The position numbers and the translations under genes were made by a program. Shown piece after piece: positions 17,675 to 25,997 of a DNA stretch of 64,000 nt. The stretch covers positions 434,001 through 498,000 of the forward strand of contig NZ_CP007597.1 of assembly GCF_000661955.1 (NCBI RefSeq). The letters run 5' to 3'. This DNA comes from Stenotrophomonas rhizophila. Its GTDB lineage: Bacteria; Pseudomonadota; Gammaproteobacteria; Xanthomonadales; Xanthomonadaceae. The notes beneath the pieces were generated by a model that worked only from the letters and a program-made list of their open reading frames with translations, made no database searches and was not told the origin of the DNA. Positions within the stretch are counted from its first letter, which is position 1, and each line of letters opens with the position of its first letter.

Positions 17675-18259
17675 ATGTCACCGCCCGTGCTCTACCACCT
17701 CAGTCTGAAAGGCAATGGCGCGCACATGATCGGCTCGTGCGACGAAGTGGACCCGGCCAGTGGCGTTCCCACGTGTGTTACGTGCGGCTACCGCACCGAT
17801 CCGGACTTCACCAACCCAGGATTCCGGATGCGCAGGCGCCGCCTGGACATCTCCTGCTGCTACGACGGCGCGGTGATTGTCAGCGACCGCTTCCGAACCC
17901 TGTATGCATCGTTGGGTGGATCCAACCTGCGCTTCGTGGACCTGCCGAAGGCACCGGGCTTCCATCACCTTACGTGCATCACCCCGATCGCGCTGGACTA
18001 TGCCGCCATGGGGACGCAGTGCCTGCGCTTGTGCTCCGGCTGTGGCCGCCACCTGGATGTCGTGGGCTGCGGCACCCTCGTGCTCGCTCCCGGTGCGCTT
18101 CTGGCGGGTAATGAGCTGGCCTTTTCCGACCGGTACTTCGGCTCCCACAACGAGGCCATCCCGCAGCTGCTGTGTGGTGAGCTTCTGGCGAAGGCCATTG
18201 GGGCCGCGGGGCTGGCCGGCATCGATGCGTGCGAACCGGTGGCGATGACGCAGGGGTAG
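17675..18259 (+). CDS. Double-CXXCG motif protein (possible SitI6-like immunity protein)
   Basis: The 194-residue protein has two CXXCG motifs, C34-VT-C37-G38 and C120-SG-C123-G124, probably forming one zinc site. The spacing of about 85 residues and the length recall the double-CXXCG paralogue family of Myxococcus xanthus, some of which are immunity proteins (SitI6) for SitA toxins. No signal peptide or membrane segment is seen. No toxin gene adjoins it. The assignment rests on motif pattern and size only, so immunity function is an inference. Confidence 0.55.
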   Translation: MSPPVLYHLSLKGNGAHMIGSCDEVDPASGVPTCVTCGYRTDPDFTNPGFRMRRRRLDISCCYDGAVIVSDRFRTLYASLGGSNLRFVDLPKAPGFHHLTCITPIALDYAAMGTQCLRLCSGCGRHLDVVGCGTLVLAPGALLAGNELAFSDRYFGSHNEAIPQLLCGELLAKAIGAAGLAGIDACEPVAMTQG

Positions 18260-18468
18260 CAGCGATCTCTGTTCGCGCCCCACCGCGAGCGTGGCCGCTT
18301 CTGTGCGCAGCACGCGTTGTTATCGCAGCCACGCCATGATGCTGATGCCCGGCGTGCTGGTCACTCACGTACCACGGATTCTCACGGAGACCGATGGAGT
18401 GAAGCTGAAGCGATGAAGGTCGCTCTTCACGCTGCCTCTACGTCTTCCAATCGCAGCTGAAAGCCGGT

Positions 18469-18497
18469 CATGGCTCTGGCGAAAAGGCCGCTATAGT
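18469..18497 (+). promoter_or_regulatory. Probable promoter of the Lpp-like gene
   Basis: A good -10 hexamer TATAGT lies at 18492-18497, 31 bp before the lipoprotein start. The -35 position 17 bp upstream is poor (CATGGC). The start of transcription would fall near 18504, just before the strong ribosome-binding site AAGGAGG at 18514-18520. Confidence 0.4.
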
Positions 18498-18527
18498 CCG
18501 GGTTCCCCAGACGAAGGAGGGAGTGCA

Positions 18528-18797
18528 ATGTTCCTCACCAAGCGACAGATCAACACCGCCCGTACGCTCACCGTGGCCATCATCGCCACCGTCGGTCTCA
18601 GTGCCTGCGCCACCTATAAAGACGAATTTGCAACGATCAACTCACGCCTCGACCAGCTCGACGTGAAGGTTCAGGGCGCAGCCCAGAGTGCCGAGTCGGC
18701 CAACCAGTCCGCACAGCAGGCCAACCAGCGTCTGGATCAGATTGAAGGCCGCGTCCAGCAGCTTGAAAAGGCGCCCCGCCGCACGCCGCGCGGTTAA
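18528..18797 (+). CDS. Lpp/OprI-like murein lipoprotein
   Basis: This 89-residue protein has a lipoprotein signal with lipobox LSAC (Cys at about residue 27), followed by an alanine/glutamine-rich heptad region INSRLDQLDVKVQGAAQSAE and onwards to about residue 78, which should form a coiled-coil trimer as in E. coli Lpp or Pseudomonas OprI. Unlike Lpp it ends in APRRTPRG rather than a terminal lysine, so the usual covalent link to peptidoglycan is not obvious. An L,D-transpeptidase, the enzyme class that makes such links, is encoded directly downstream. A strong AAGGAGG site precedes the start, fitting high expression. Confidence 0.85.
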   Translation: MFLTKRQINTARTLTVAIIATVGLSACATYKDEFATINSRLDQLDVKVQGAAQSAESANQSAQQANQRLDQIEGRVQQLEKAPRRTPRG

Positions 18798-19607
18798 TTG
18801 GAATCGGGTTCCGGTGGCCGTTGCAGGCCACCGGCGTCCCGTGATCACACCGTCTTAACTGCAAGGAACTGTGCCATCCCTACGTATTCATCTCCTGCAT
18901 TCCGGTCCGTCTGTGGCGCGCTGGTCATGGCGTTGGCGTTGGCCGGCACCGACGTAGCCCGCGCCGAAGAACCCGTTGCCCAGCCAGCCGCCGCCGTCGA
19001 TGAGCTGCCGCAAGGCCAGGAAGTCTCCGACACCGTGATCGAGCTTGCCGGCTGGGTGGTCGCAAGCAAGGACAGCCAGGGCTATCCCTTCGCGGTGCTG
19101 GACAAGGCCGCCGCCCAGATCCTGATATTCGGCGGCGACGGCCGGCTTCGCGGCGCGGCACCCGCGCTGTTTGGCTCGGCCATCGGCGATCATTCCGCTC
19201 CCGGCGTTGCCGGTCTTGCACTTCGCGCGATCCCGGGACGGGACCGCACCACACCGGCCGGTCGCTTCGTGGGCGGCTACGGTCCGTCCATCGACGCCGG
19301 GCGCGTGCTGTGGGTGGACTACGAGTCCGCCGTCTCCCTTCATCCCACCCCGCCTGGTACGCCGGCCGAGAAGCGTGCCGAACGCCTGGCATCGGCGTCG
19401 CCGGACGACAACCGTGTCACCCACGGCTGCATCAATGTCTCGACCCCGTTCTATGAGCAGGTCGTGCGGACCACGTTCGAGCGCGGTGGCGTGTTCTACA
19501 TCCTGCCCGACAAGGCGAGCATCGCCGAGACCTTCCCGGCGTTCGCGGAGAGCCGCGCGGCTGCGCAGGACAGCGACGGAAAGCGCACGCGTTCCGCCCG
19601 CAAGTGA
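18798..19607 (+). CDS. L,D-transpeptidase (YkuD family), exported
   Basis: The YkuD domain (about residues 70-235 of the longest frame) ends in the catalytic motif RVTHGCINVSTPFYEQVV with the active Cys. Such enzymes cross-link peptidoglycan or attach lipoproteins to it. A signal peptide ends DVARA before EEPVAQPAAA. The start is uncertain. TTG 18798 has no ribosome-binding site. ATG 18927 leaves a very short leader. An ATC at 18876 has AAGGAA 7 bases upstream and would give a normal signal peptide, but needs a rare start codon. It follows the Lpp-like gene on the same strand with a 9-bp-stem hairpin between the two. Confidence 0.8.
   Translation: MESGSGGRCRPPASRDHTVLTARNCAIPTYSSPAFRSVCGALVMALALAGTDVARAEEPVAQPAAAVDELPQGQEVSDTVIELAGWVVASKDSQGYPFAVLDKAAAQILIFGGDGRLRGAAPALFGSAIGDHSAPGVAGLALRAIPGRDRTTPAGRFVGGYGPSIDAGRVLWVDYESAVSLHPTPPGTPAEKRAERLASASPDDNRVTHGCINVSTPFYEQVVRTTFERGGVFYILPDKASIAETFPAFAESRAAAQDSDGKRTRSARK
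18811..18834 (+). terminator. Hairpin after the Lpp-like gene
   Basis: Perfect 9-bp stem CCGGTGGCC / GGCCACCGG with a 6-base loop, 14 bp after the lipoprotein stop. There is no U-run behind it, so it may stabilise the 3' end of the lipoprotein mRNA or reduce read-through into the L,D-transpeptidase rather than end transcription. Confidence 0.45.
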
Positions 19608-19689
19608 TGCGCGCTGGCAGCTGTGCGGCACAGTAAGACCGACGTACATGCGCGGGATTCTGACGTTGGTCCAGGACCGCGATGCGGGG

Positions 19690-21057
19690 TCAGGCGTTGA
19701 TTCGATCCGGCCTGATGCCCCGCCAGCAGAGCACACTGCCGCCGAGCAACAGGACAACGGCAAGGCCGATCGACAGGTGCATGCCATGCATGAACGGCGT
19801 TGGTGCCGTGTCACGCACCAGATAGCCGAAGACGGCCACGCCGAGCATCCCACCCACCTGACGTGCGGAATTGAGCACGCCTGACGCAACGCCTGCGCGC
19901 GAGGCGTCCACCGATGACAGGGTAATGTTGGTCATGGTCGGCACCATCAGCGCGATTCCACTGGCGGACATCAGCATGGGCAACACCAGGTAGCCGTAGC
20001 TGCCACCGATGCTCACCGGCATGAGCAGCAGATACCCTGACGCGGCCAACAGCAATCCCAGCACCATCAGCACGCGTGGTCCCACGCGCGCGATAAGCCT
20101 TCCTGCCAGCACGTTGACGGCGATAAGCACCACCGTCATGGGCAGGAAGGCCAGCCCGGTCATCTGTGGCGAGAGATGCTGCTGAATCTGGAAGAACAGA
20201 CTGAACACGAAGATCAGGCCGTAGTAGGCGAAGTTGACGACCACGCCTGCCGCCGAGGCGATGACGAAAGTGGGGCGCCGGAACAGCTCCAGCGGCAGCA
20301 TGGGCGCGCGGATGCGTGATTCGATCCCTATGAAGACCGCCAGCGCGATGAACGCCAGCGTGGCGCTGCCGAGCACCCGGACATGGGTCCAGCCGAGGCG
20401 GGCTGCCTCGGTAAGCGCCCAGGTCAACGCGGCCAACGCAAGAATGGCCGCGGCTTGCCCGGCCCAGTCGATCGTCCGTTGATGACCGGCCACGCGGGCG
20501 GCGTGACGCAAGGTCAAGCAGATACCCAGCAAGCCGATGGGAAGGTTGATCAGAAAGATGCTGCGCCACCCCAGATGGGTCACCAGAAGTCCGCCGAGCA
20601 CCGGCCCGGCGGCCAGCGAAACCGCACCCATGCCTCCCCACCAGCCCACCGCGCGATTGCGCTGCTCGCGATCGGGAAATGCGTGCTGAAGCATTGCCAG
20701 TGAATTTGGCACCAGCAGCGCAGCGCCCAGTCCTTGCAGCAGCCGCGCGGCGATCAGCGCCGGAAGGCTGCTGCTCCATCCGCATGCGGCCGATGCAAGG
20801 GTGAAGACAACGAATCCCACCAGGAAGACGCGCCACGCACCCAGGCGATCGCCCAACGCTCCGCTGGTCAGCAGCAACGCAGCAAACACCAGCGTGTAGG
20901 CATTGATCACCCACTGCAGCCCGGACACGTCGGTGGCGAACTGATGGCGCACGGCATCCAGCGCCACATTGACCACACTTACATCCAGAAGAACGATAAC
21001 CAATCCCAGCGCAGAGGCCAGCAGCGTGCCCCGACTGGACAGGGTGGATGTGTTCAT
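19690..21057 (-). CDS. MFS drug efflux transporter, DHA2 (14-TMS) type
   Basis: The 455-residue membrane protein has the DHA2-family pattern: LDVSVVNVALDAVRHQF in the first helix (motif D1), WVINAYTLVFAALLLTSG, GDRLGAWRVFLVG (motif A), and AGPVLGGLLVTHLGWRSIFL (motif C of antiporters). About fourteen hydrophobic segments can be counted. It should export drugs or metabolites in exchange for protons. It is divergent from a LysR regulator that starts 97 bp away, which probably controls it. Confidence 0.9.
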   Translation of the reverse strand: MNTSTLSSRGTLLASALGLVIVLLDVSVVNVALDAVRHQFATDVSGLQWVINAYTLVFAALLLTSGALGDRLGAWRVFLVGFVVFTLASAACGWSSSLPALIAARLLQGLGAALLVPNSLAMLQHAFPDREQRNRAVGWWGGMGAVSLAAGPVLGGLLVTHLGWRSIFLINLPIGLLGICLTLRHAARVAGHQRTIDWAGQAAAILALAALTWALTEAARLGWTHVRVLGSATLAFIALAVFIGIESRIRAPMLPLELFRRPTFVIASAAGVVVNFAYYGLIFVFSLFFQIQQHLSPQMTGLAFLPMTVVLIAVNVLAGRLIARVGPRVLMVLGLLLAASGYLLLMPVSIGGSYGYLVLPMLMSASGIALMVPTMTNITLSSVDASRAGVASGVLNSARQVGGMLGVAVFGYLVRDTAPTPFMHGMHLSIGLAVVLLLGGSVLCWRGIRPDRINA

Positions 21058-21102
21058 GCGTCCCGCTCGATGTGTCGAAGGGGGTCAGGCTAGGGGCTGC
21101 GG

Positions 21103-21156
21103 ATCTGTGCGTATACTCCCAAAAAACGCAACCCATCCATGAGAAAGCGCACAGAT
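21103..21156. promoter_or_regulatory. Divergent control region with inverted repeat
   Basis: A 9-bp perfect inverted repeat, ATCTGTGCG (21103-21111) and CGCACAGAT (21148-21156), spans the space between the MFS and LysR genes and reaches into the LysR start codon. Inside it lies a smaller TGCGT / ACGCA pair at 21107-21129. Both are candidate sites for the adjacent LysR protein. Confidence 0.45.
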
Positions 21157-22039
21157 GTTTGACTGGGAAAACATGCGTCACTTTCTGGCGGTTGCCAGGG
21201 TTGGCACGCTGTCAGGCGCTGCGCGGGCAATGGGCGTCGACCACGCCACTGTCAGCCGACGCCTGGCTGCTCTGGAAGCCGAGCTGCAGGTGGTGCTGGT
21301 CGAACGCTTGCCTCGGGCATGCCGGCTCACCCCGATGGGGGTGAAGATCCACCGGCAGGCCACGGCGATGGAGGCGGCCGCGTTTGCGGTCGAGCGCGGG
21401 GCGCTCGCCAGTCAGACGCCGCTGGCCGGAACGGTGACCCTCAGCGCACCGCCTGTGTTGGTTGCCCACCTTCTTGCAAAACGTCTGGCTGCGTTCCGCG
21501 ATGAGTATCCCGACATCCAGCTCTCAACATCCGCGCAGCCGCAGCAGGTGTCGCTGAGCCGGCGCGAGGCCGATGTGGCACTGCGGCTGGTGCGCCCCAA
21601 GGAAGCCGGCAGTGTGGTCCGCAAGCTGGGTGAGATGCCGTTCGCGCTGTATGCAAGCGTGGGCTACGCAGCCAGGCACGCGCCCACGGACTGGTCGTTC
21701 ATTGCGTACGACGCCCAGTTTGCCGACATGCCCCAGCAGCGATGGCTGCTGCAGATCGCGGCCGGCCGCTCCGTTGGCTGCGCGCTGAGCGACATCAGTG
21801 GGCACCTGAGCGCAGCGCTGGCCGGTGCCGGCGTTGCCGGCCTGCCGCGCTTCCTTGGCGATCACGCGCCCGGATTGATTCGGCTCGAACACGACGGCCC
21901 GGCCTTCTCACGCGATGTCTGGCTGGTCGTACACCGCGACCTGCGGCGTGCGGCACCGGTGCGGGCCGTCATGGACTTCGTGGCGAACGTGGTTTCGCAA
22001 ACGCCGGGTCTTGCGCAGGCGGACGCCTCGGGGAATTGA
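21155..22039 (+). CDS. LysR-family transcriptional regulator
   Basis: The 294-residue protein begins MFDWENMRHFLAVARVGTLS and has the HTH GAARAMGVDHATVSRRLAAL, characteristic of the LysR subgroup that starts with the residues DWE/DWD. The effector domain spans about residues 90-285. It is divergent from the DHA2 transporter gene, its likely target, and convergent with the carotenoid oxygenase gene downstream. Confidence 0.9.
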   Translation: MFDWENMRHFLAVARVGTLSGAARAMGVDHATVSRRLAALEAELQVVLVERLPRACRLTPMGVKIHRQATAMEAAAFAVERGALASQTPLAGTVTLSAPPVLVAHLLAKRLAAFRDEYPDIQLSTSAQPQQVSLSRREADVALRLVRPKEAGSVVRKLGEMPFALYASVGYAARHAPTDWSFIAYDAQFADMPQQRWLLQIAAGRSVGCALSDISGHLSAALAGAGVAGLPRFLGDHAPGLIRLEHDGPAFSRDVWLVVHRDLRRAAPVRAVMDFVANVVSQTPGLAQADASGN

Positions 22040-22111
22040 GTGTGCATCGGCCCTTCATGATCCCGCGTGCCATTCCCGGGCCAGATCGATGACGTCGGCA
22101 GAGCGATCCAC

Positions 22112-23635
22112 TCAGCCGCGCGCGGCGAACGTGCCATGGAAGCCCAGCGGTACCGCATACGGCAGCCATGCCTGGGCCAGTGGACCCGCATCGATGCGCT
22201 GCGCATCCAGCACCGCGATACCGCTGCGTTGGGTGGCCGCATCCAGCAGCGTACCTACCAGCCAGCCATCGTCGGCGCTGCGGCTGCCCGGGCGCGGGAC
22301 GAACACGTGTTCCTCGGCGAGGATATCGCGACCGTACCGGTGCACTTCGCGCCGACCCCGGTCCACGTCGTAGCTGGCCACCGCGTTGAAATAGGGCGCC
22401 GTTGTTTCGCCCTGCATGGCCGGTGCGTACAGGCGTGCACCGCGCCCGCCGGCGCTGCGGCGGTCGAACAGCGGGAATTCGATGCCCTGGATACCGGTCT
22501 CTTCCCAGTGTGCCTTCCCGGTGCGCAGGTCCAGGTGCAGTTCGCGCAGCGAGGCATTGGAATTGGTGGCATGCGCGGCATCGCCGGCCATCGCGGCATG
22601 CATCGGTGAGCGCGCTTCGTTGATGTCGTCGTGGCGCACGGTGCGCATGACGATGCGGCCGTTGCGCTGGTACGCATCGCCGAAATGGTAGGCCGCGGTG
22701 AAGTCCGCCTCGAACCACTGCGCGGTATCCGGCGCCGCCTTGGGTACCACCGCAATTCGGCAGGGGCGGTCCGGGGCGAACTGCAGGCGCTCGAAGAACG
22801 CCGCACCGGATGGCTTGACGTCGAACGGCATCAGCATGAACACCAGATGGTCGTCGGTCATGGCGAACGCATGCAGGTAGCCCATGAACGGGGTGTCCAG
22901 TACGGTGGCCGAGCGCAGCTGCCCGTCTGCGCCGATCTTCCACACCAGCAGGCCGGTACCGCCCAGCAGCGACAGCGAGCCGAAGTTCCACACGGTGCCG
23001 TCGCGGTCCACCAGCGGGTGCGCGGAGAACGGCACGGTGGCCAGGTCCGGGCGCCAGGTGGTGGGCCCCAGCGTGCTCAGTTCATCGGGGTCCAGTTCGA
23101 ACGCCGAGCCGGCTTCGCACAGGGCGAACAGGCGGCCATGAATGCTGATCACCGAGGTGTTGGCGGCGTTGGCATCGTCGTTGTTGCGTACCGCCTGCAT
23201 GTCCGGCACGGCGGTGCCGGCGGCCGGGTACAGGAAGCGGCCGGCCTTCTGCTCGCGGGTGAACTTGGGCGTGGCCACCATCCGCGCGCGATGGGTCAGC
23301 GTGCCATCGCCGTTGAAGTGCCAGCCGTGCACCATGCCGTCGCCGTCGAACCAGTGGTCGTAGCGGAAGCCGTTGCGTTCGGTCCAGGCCGGGCCGTTGC
23401 GGTACAGCGTACCGGCCAGCCCCTGTGGCAGGCGGCCCTGCAGCTGCACGGTCGCCGGCCCCAGGGTTTCAGTGGTGACGCTGCGCCAGCCGGTCAGCCA
23501 CGGGTGCTGCTGGCGGGCGGCGGCGAACGTGGCGGCATCGCCGGCTATGGCCGGGAGGCTGCGCAGGGCAGTGGCGCCGATCACGGCGGTGGTGGTGGCC
23601 GACAGCAGTGAGCGGAGGAAACGGCGGCGGTCCAT
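22112..23635 (-). CDS. Carotenoid cleavage oxygenase (RPE65/CCD family), Tat-exported
   Basis: This 507-residue protein is a non-haem iron dioxygenase that cleaves carotenoid- or stilbene-type double bonds. All four iron-binding histidines of the family can be placed: H206 (FSAHPLVD), H255 (YLHAFAMT), H317 (AYHFGD) and H500 (GFHGTF). The N terminus MDRRRFLRSLLSATTTAVIG is a twin-arginine-type signal, implying export in folded, iron-loaded form. It lies upstream of a DUF2141 gene on the same strand and 600 bp from a divergent two-component system. The substrate is unknown; lignostilbene-type and apocarotenoid substrates are both possible. Confidence 0.9.
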   Translation of the reverse strand: MDRRRFLRSLLSATTTAVIGATALRSLPAIAGDAATFAAARQQHPWLTGWRSVTTETLGPATVQLQGRLPQGLAGTLYRNGPAWTERNGFRYDHWFDGDGMVHGWHFNGDGTLTHRARMVATPKFTREQKAGRFLYPAAGTAVPDMQAVRNNDDANAANTSVISIHGRLFALCEAGSAFELDPDELSTLGPTTWRPDLATVPFSAHPLVDRDGTVWNFGSLSLLGGTGLLVWKIGADGQLRSATVLDTPFMGYLHAFAMTDDHLVFMLMPFDVKPSGAAFFERLQFAPDRPCRIAVVPKAAPDTAQWFEADFTAAYHFGDAYQRNGRIVMRTVRHDDINEARSPMHAAMAGDAAHATNSNASLRELHLDLRTGKAHWEETGIQGIEFPLFDRRSAGGRGARLYAPAMQGETTAPYFNAVASYDVDRGRREVHRYGRDILAEEHVFVPRPGSRSADDGWLVGTLLDAATQRSGIAVLDAQRIDAGPLAQAWLPYAVPLGFHGTFAARG

Positions 23636-23673
23636 GCGGGAATCTCGTAAGAGGGGCGGAAGAGGGCGTGCGG

Positions 23674-24096
23674 TCAGCGCAGTGCGATGTCGATGGCCGC
23701 GCCGTCGGCCGGCACCTGTACCCGCGCTTCGTCGAAGGTGGGCTTGCGCTGCACGCGCGGGTTGTTGCTGAAGCCGTAGCCTTCCACCGGAATGCCCACC
23801 AGGTTGGTGTCCAGCGTGCCGTTGTCGTTCTCGTCATGGGTAACCAGCACCGCGTAGTCGCCGGCGGGCAGGTTCTTGAACACCACGTGCGCTGCATCGG
23901 CGGTGGCCGGCAGGCTCTGCGCCTGCACCGGGGCCGCCTTGCCGTCCCAGCCGGCGGCGCTGTCCACCACCGCCAGACGCACGGTACCGGTGTGGGCGCG
24001 GATGCCGTGCAGGTCCACCTGGAGGTCGCCGGCAGCGGCGGTGGAGGCCAGCAGCAGGCCGGCGAACGGAAGGCAGAACAGGGCGTTGCGGATCAT
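23674..24096 (-). CDS. Secreted DUF2141 protein
   Basis: The 140-residue protein has a signal peptide (to about residue 22, TAAAGD) and the DUF2141 pattern DLQVDLHGIRAHTGTVRLAV, FKNLPAGDYAVLVTHDENDN, GTLDTNLVGIPVEGYGFSNN. Members are small beta-sandwich periplasmic proteins of unknown function, often beside carotenoid-related genes. I chose the ATG at 24096, where the signal peptide begins; a frame open to 24153 adds 19 residues with no signal character. The carotenoid oxygenase gene follows 38 bp downstream on the same strand, so the two are likely one operon. Confidence 0.85.
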   Translation of the reverse strand: MIRNALFCLPFAGLLLASTAAAGDLQVDLHGIRAHTGTVRLAVVDSAAGWDGKAAPVQAQSLPATADAAHVVFKNLPAGDYAVLVTHDENDNGTLDTNLVGIPVEGYGFSNNPRVQRKPTFDEARVQVPADGAAIDIALR

Positions 24097-24242
24097 GGCG
24101 GTGGCTCGGTTGGGTGTGGGGCCAGTCTGCCCAGCGCGCCGCCGCGGCCCCATGCCCAGTGGTCATCGATCCGCAGTGCCGGAAGTCACTTTCTGCGCCG
24201 CGCCCATTGCCGGGCGGCATCCTGCGCGGGCAGCATGCGCAC

Positions 24243-25346
24243 ATGCCTTCTTTCCTGCGCACCCTCATCAGTCCCCTCAGCCTGGCCGGCCTGCTCACCA
24301 TCCTGGGCGTGGGGCTGTCGCTGGGGCTGCCGTCCGACGCCGATGGCGCGCTGCGCTGGAGCGTGCTCGGGGTCTTCATCGCGCTGTTCCTGGCCTACGA
24401 CCACCTGCCGCCGCGGTCGCCGCTGCGCCTGGCCAGCGACGTGCTTCAGGCGCTGCTGGCGTTGTGGCTGTGCTGGCTGGAGCCCCGCGTGGGCACGGTG
24501 CCGGTGCTGCTGGTGGTGCTGGTGGCCCACCTGGCCGAGCACTGGTCGCCGCGCGCGGTGCTGGCCACCACGGTGGTGCTCAACGTTGCCCTGTACCTGG
24601 TGCTGCGCCACAGCGGCTTCAGCCAGCCGCTGCTGATCGTGGCGATCTACGCCGGCTTCCAGGCGTTTGCCGCGCTTACCGCGCACTACGCACGCAGCGC
24701 CGAGCAGGCACGCGATGCGCTGGCCCGGGTCAATGCGGATCTGCTGGCCACGCGCACGCTGCTGGCCGACGGCGCACGCGACGCCGAGCGCCTGCGCCTG
24801 GCGCGCGAGTTGCACGACGTGGCCGGGCACAAACTCACCGCGATGCGCCTGAACCTGCGCGCGTTGTCTACCGATCCTGCGCTAGCCGGCCGTGAGCAGG
24901 TGCTGCTGGCCGAGCGCCTGTCCGCTGAGTTGCTCGGCGATATCCGCCAGGTCGTGCAGTCCATGCGCGATGACCGCGGGTTCGACCTGGCCACCGCGCT
25001 GCAGGCGCTGGCGGCCCCGTTCCCGCGGCCCGGGCTGCGCGTGCGCATCGGCGCGCAGGTCCGCATCGGCAATCCGCTGGTGGCCGATGCGGTACTGCGG
25101 CTGGCCCAGGAAGCACTCACCAACGCGGCGCGGCATGGCGATGCCAACACCGTATGGCTGGACATCGACACGGACGCCCACGGCGTGCGCATCGACATCC
25201 GCGACGACGGCCAGCGCAGCGAGCGCATCCGCGAAGGCAACGGCATCACCGGCATGCGCGAACGCCTGGCCGAGCTGCAGGGGCAGCTGGAACTGGCGCG
25301 TACCGATGCCGGCGGCATGCACCTCATCGCGCGGTTGCCGGCATGA
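24243..25346 (+). CDS. Sensor histidine kinase (HisKA_3 / DesK-NarX type)
   Basis: The 367-residue kinase has about five to six membrane helices in residues 1-150 (starting LAGLLTILGVGLSLGLPS), a dimerisation/phosphoacceptor segment RLARELHDVAGHKLTAMRL with the phosphorylated His, and an ATPase domain with LAQEALTNAARHGDANTVWL and DDGQRSERIREGNGITGMRE. It lacks a periplasmic sensor loop, as in DesK-like kinases that sense the membrane itself. ATG 24243 fits the first hydrophobic helix. Its stop overlaps the response regulator start (ATGA at 25343). It is divergent from the DUF2141-carotenoid oxygenase operon. Confidence 0.9.
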   Translation: MPSFLRTLISPLSLAGLLTILGVGLSLGLPSDADGALRWSVLGVFIALFLAYDHLPPRSPLRLASDVLQALLALWLCWLEPRVGTVPVLLVVLVAHLAEHWSPRAVLATTVVLNVALYLVLRHSGFSQPLLIVAIYAGFQAFAALTAHYARSAEQARDALARVNADLLATRTLLADGARDAERLRLARELHDVAGHKLTAMRLNLRALSTDPALAGREQVLLAERLSAELLGDIRQVVQSMRDDRGFDLATALQALAAPFPRPGLRVRIGAQVRIGNPLVADAVLRLAQEALTNAARHGDANTVWLDIDTDAHGVRIDIRDDGQRSERIREGNGITGMRERLAELQGQLELARTDAGGMHLIARLPA

Positions 25347-25981
25347 GCGCGGCACCGGTGCGGGTCGCATTGGCCGACGACCAGGCCTTGGTGCGGGCCG
25401 GCCTGCGTGCCCTGTTGCAGGGGTTGGGCGTGCAGGTGGTGCTGGAGGCCGACGACGGGCAGACACTGCTGGATGGCCTGGCTCACCAACCGGTGGACGT
25501 GGTGCTCAGTGATATCCGCATGCCGGGCCTGGACGGCATCCAGGCCCTGCAGCAGGTGCGTGCACGCGGCGACGCCACGCCGTGGCTGCTGCTGACCACC
25601 TTCGATGAAAGCGATCTGCTGTTGCGTGCCAGCGAAGCCGGTGCGCAGGGCTTCATGCTCAAGGATGCCGCCCCGGAAGACCTGCACGAGGCGATCTGCC
25701 GCGTCGCCGCCGGCCACACGCTGCTGTTGCCGGTGAGCACCGACCCGGTGCGTGCGCGCTACCGCTTCCACGATGAAGCGCCGCCCAGCGATACCTTCAA
25801 CGAGAAGGAAGTGGCGATCCTGCGGTTGCTGGCCGGCGGCTATTCCAACCGCGAAATCGCGCGCAGCCTGTTCCTGGCCGAAGGCACGGTGAAGAACTAT
25901 GTCTCCACCATCCTGGACAAGCTGGGCACGCGCGACCGGACCCGCGCGGTGTTGAAGGCGATCACCCTGCGGGTGATCTGA
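25343..25981 (+). CDS. NarL/FixJ-family response regulator
   Basis: The 212-residue protein has a receiver domain (about 6-120; phosphoacceptor Asp in VVLSDIRMPGLDG, Lys in FMLKDAAPED) and a C-terminal LuxR-type HTH (about 145-208: NEKEVAILRLLAGGYSNREI, FLAEGTVKNYVSTILDKLGT). It is translationally coupled to the kinase by a 4-bp overlap. Its regulon is unknown; the divergent DUF2141-carotenoid oxygenase pair is a plausible target. Confidence 0.92.
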   Translation: MSAAPVRVALADDQALVRAGLRALLQGLGVQVVLEADDGQTLLDGLAHQPVDVVLSDIRMPGLDGIQALQQVRARGDATPWLLLTTFDESDLLLRASEAGAQGFMLKDAAPEDLHEAICRVAAGHTLLLPVSTDPVRARYRFHDEAPPSDTFNEKEVAILRLLAGGYSNREIARSLFLAEGTVKNYVSTILDKLGTRDRTRAVLKAITLRVI

Positions 25982-25997
25982 GCCGCGGGCCTGGTAC

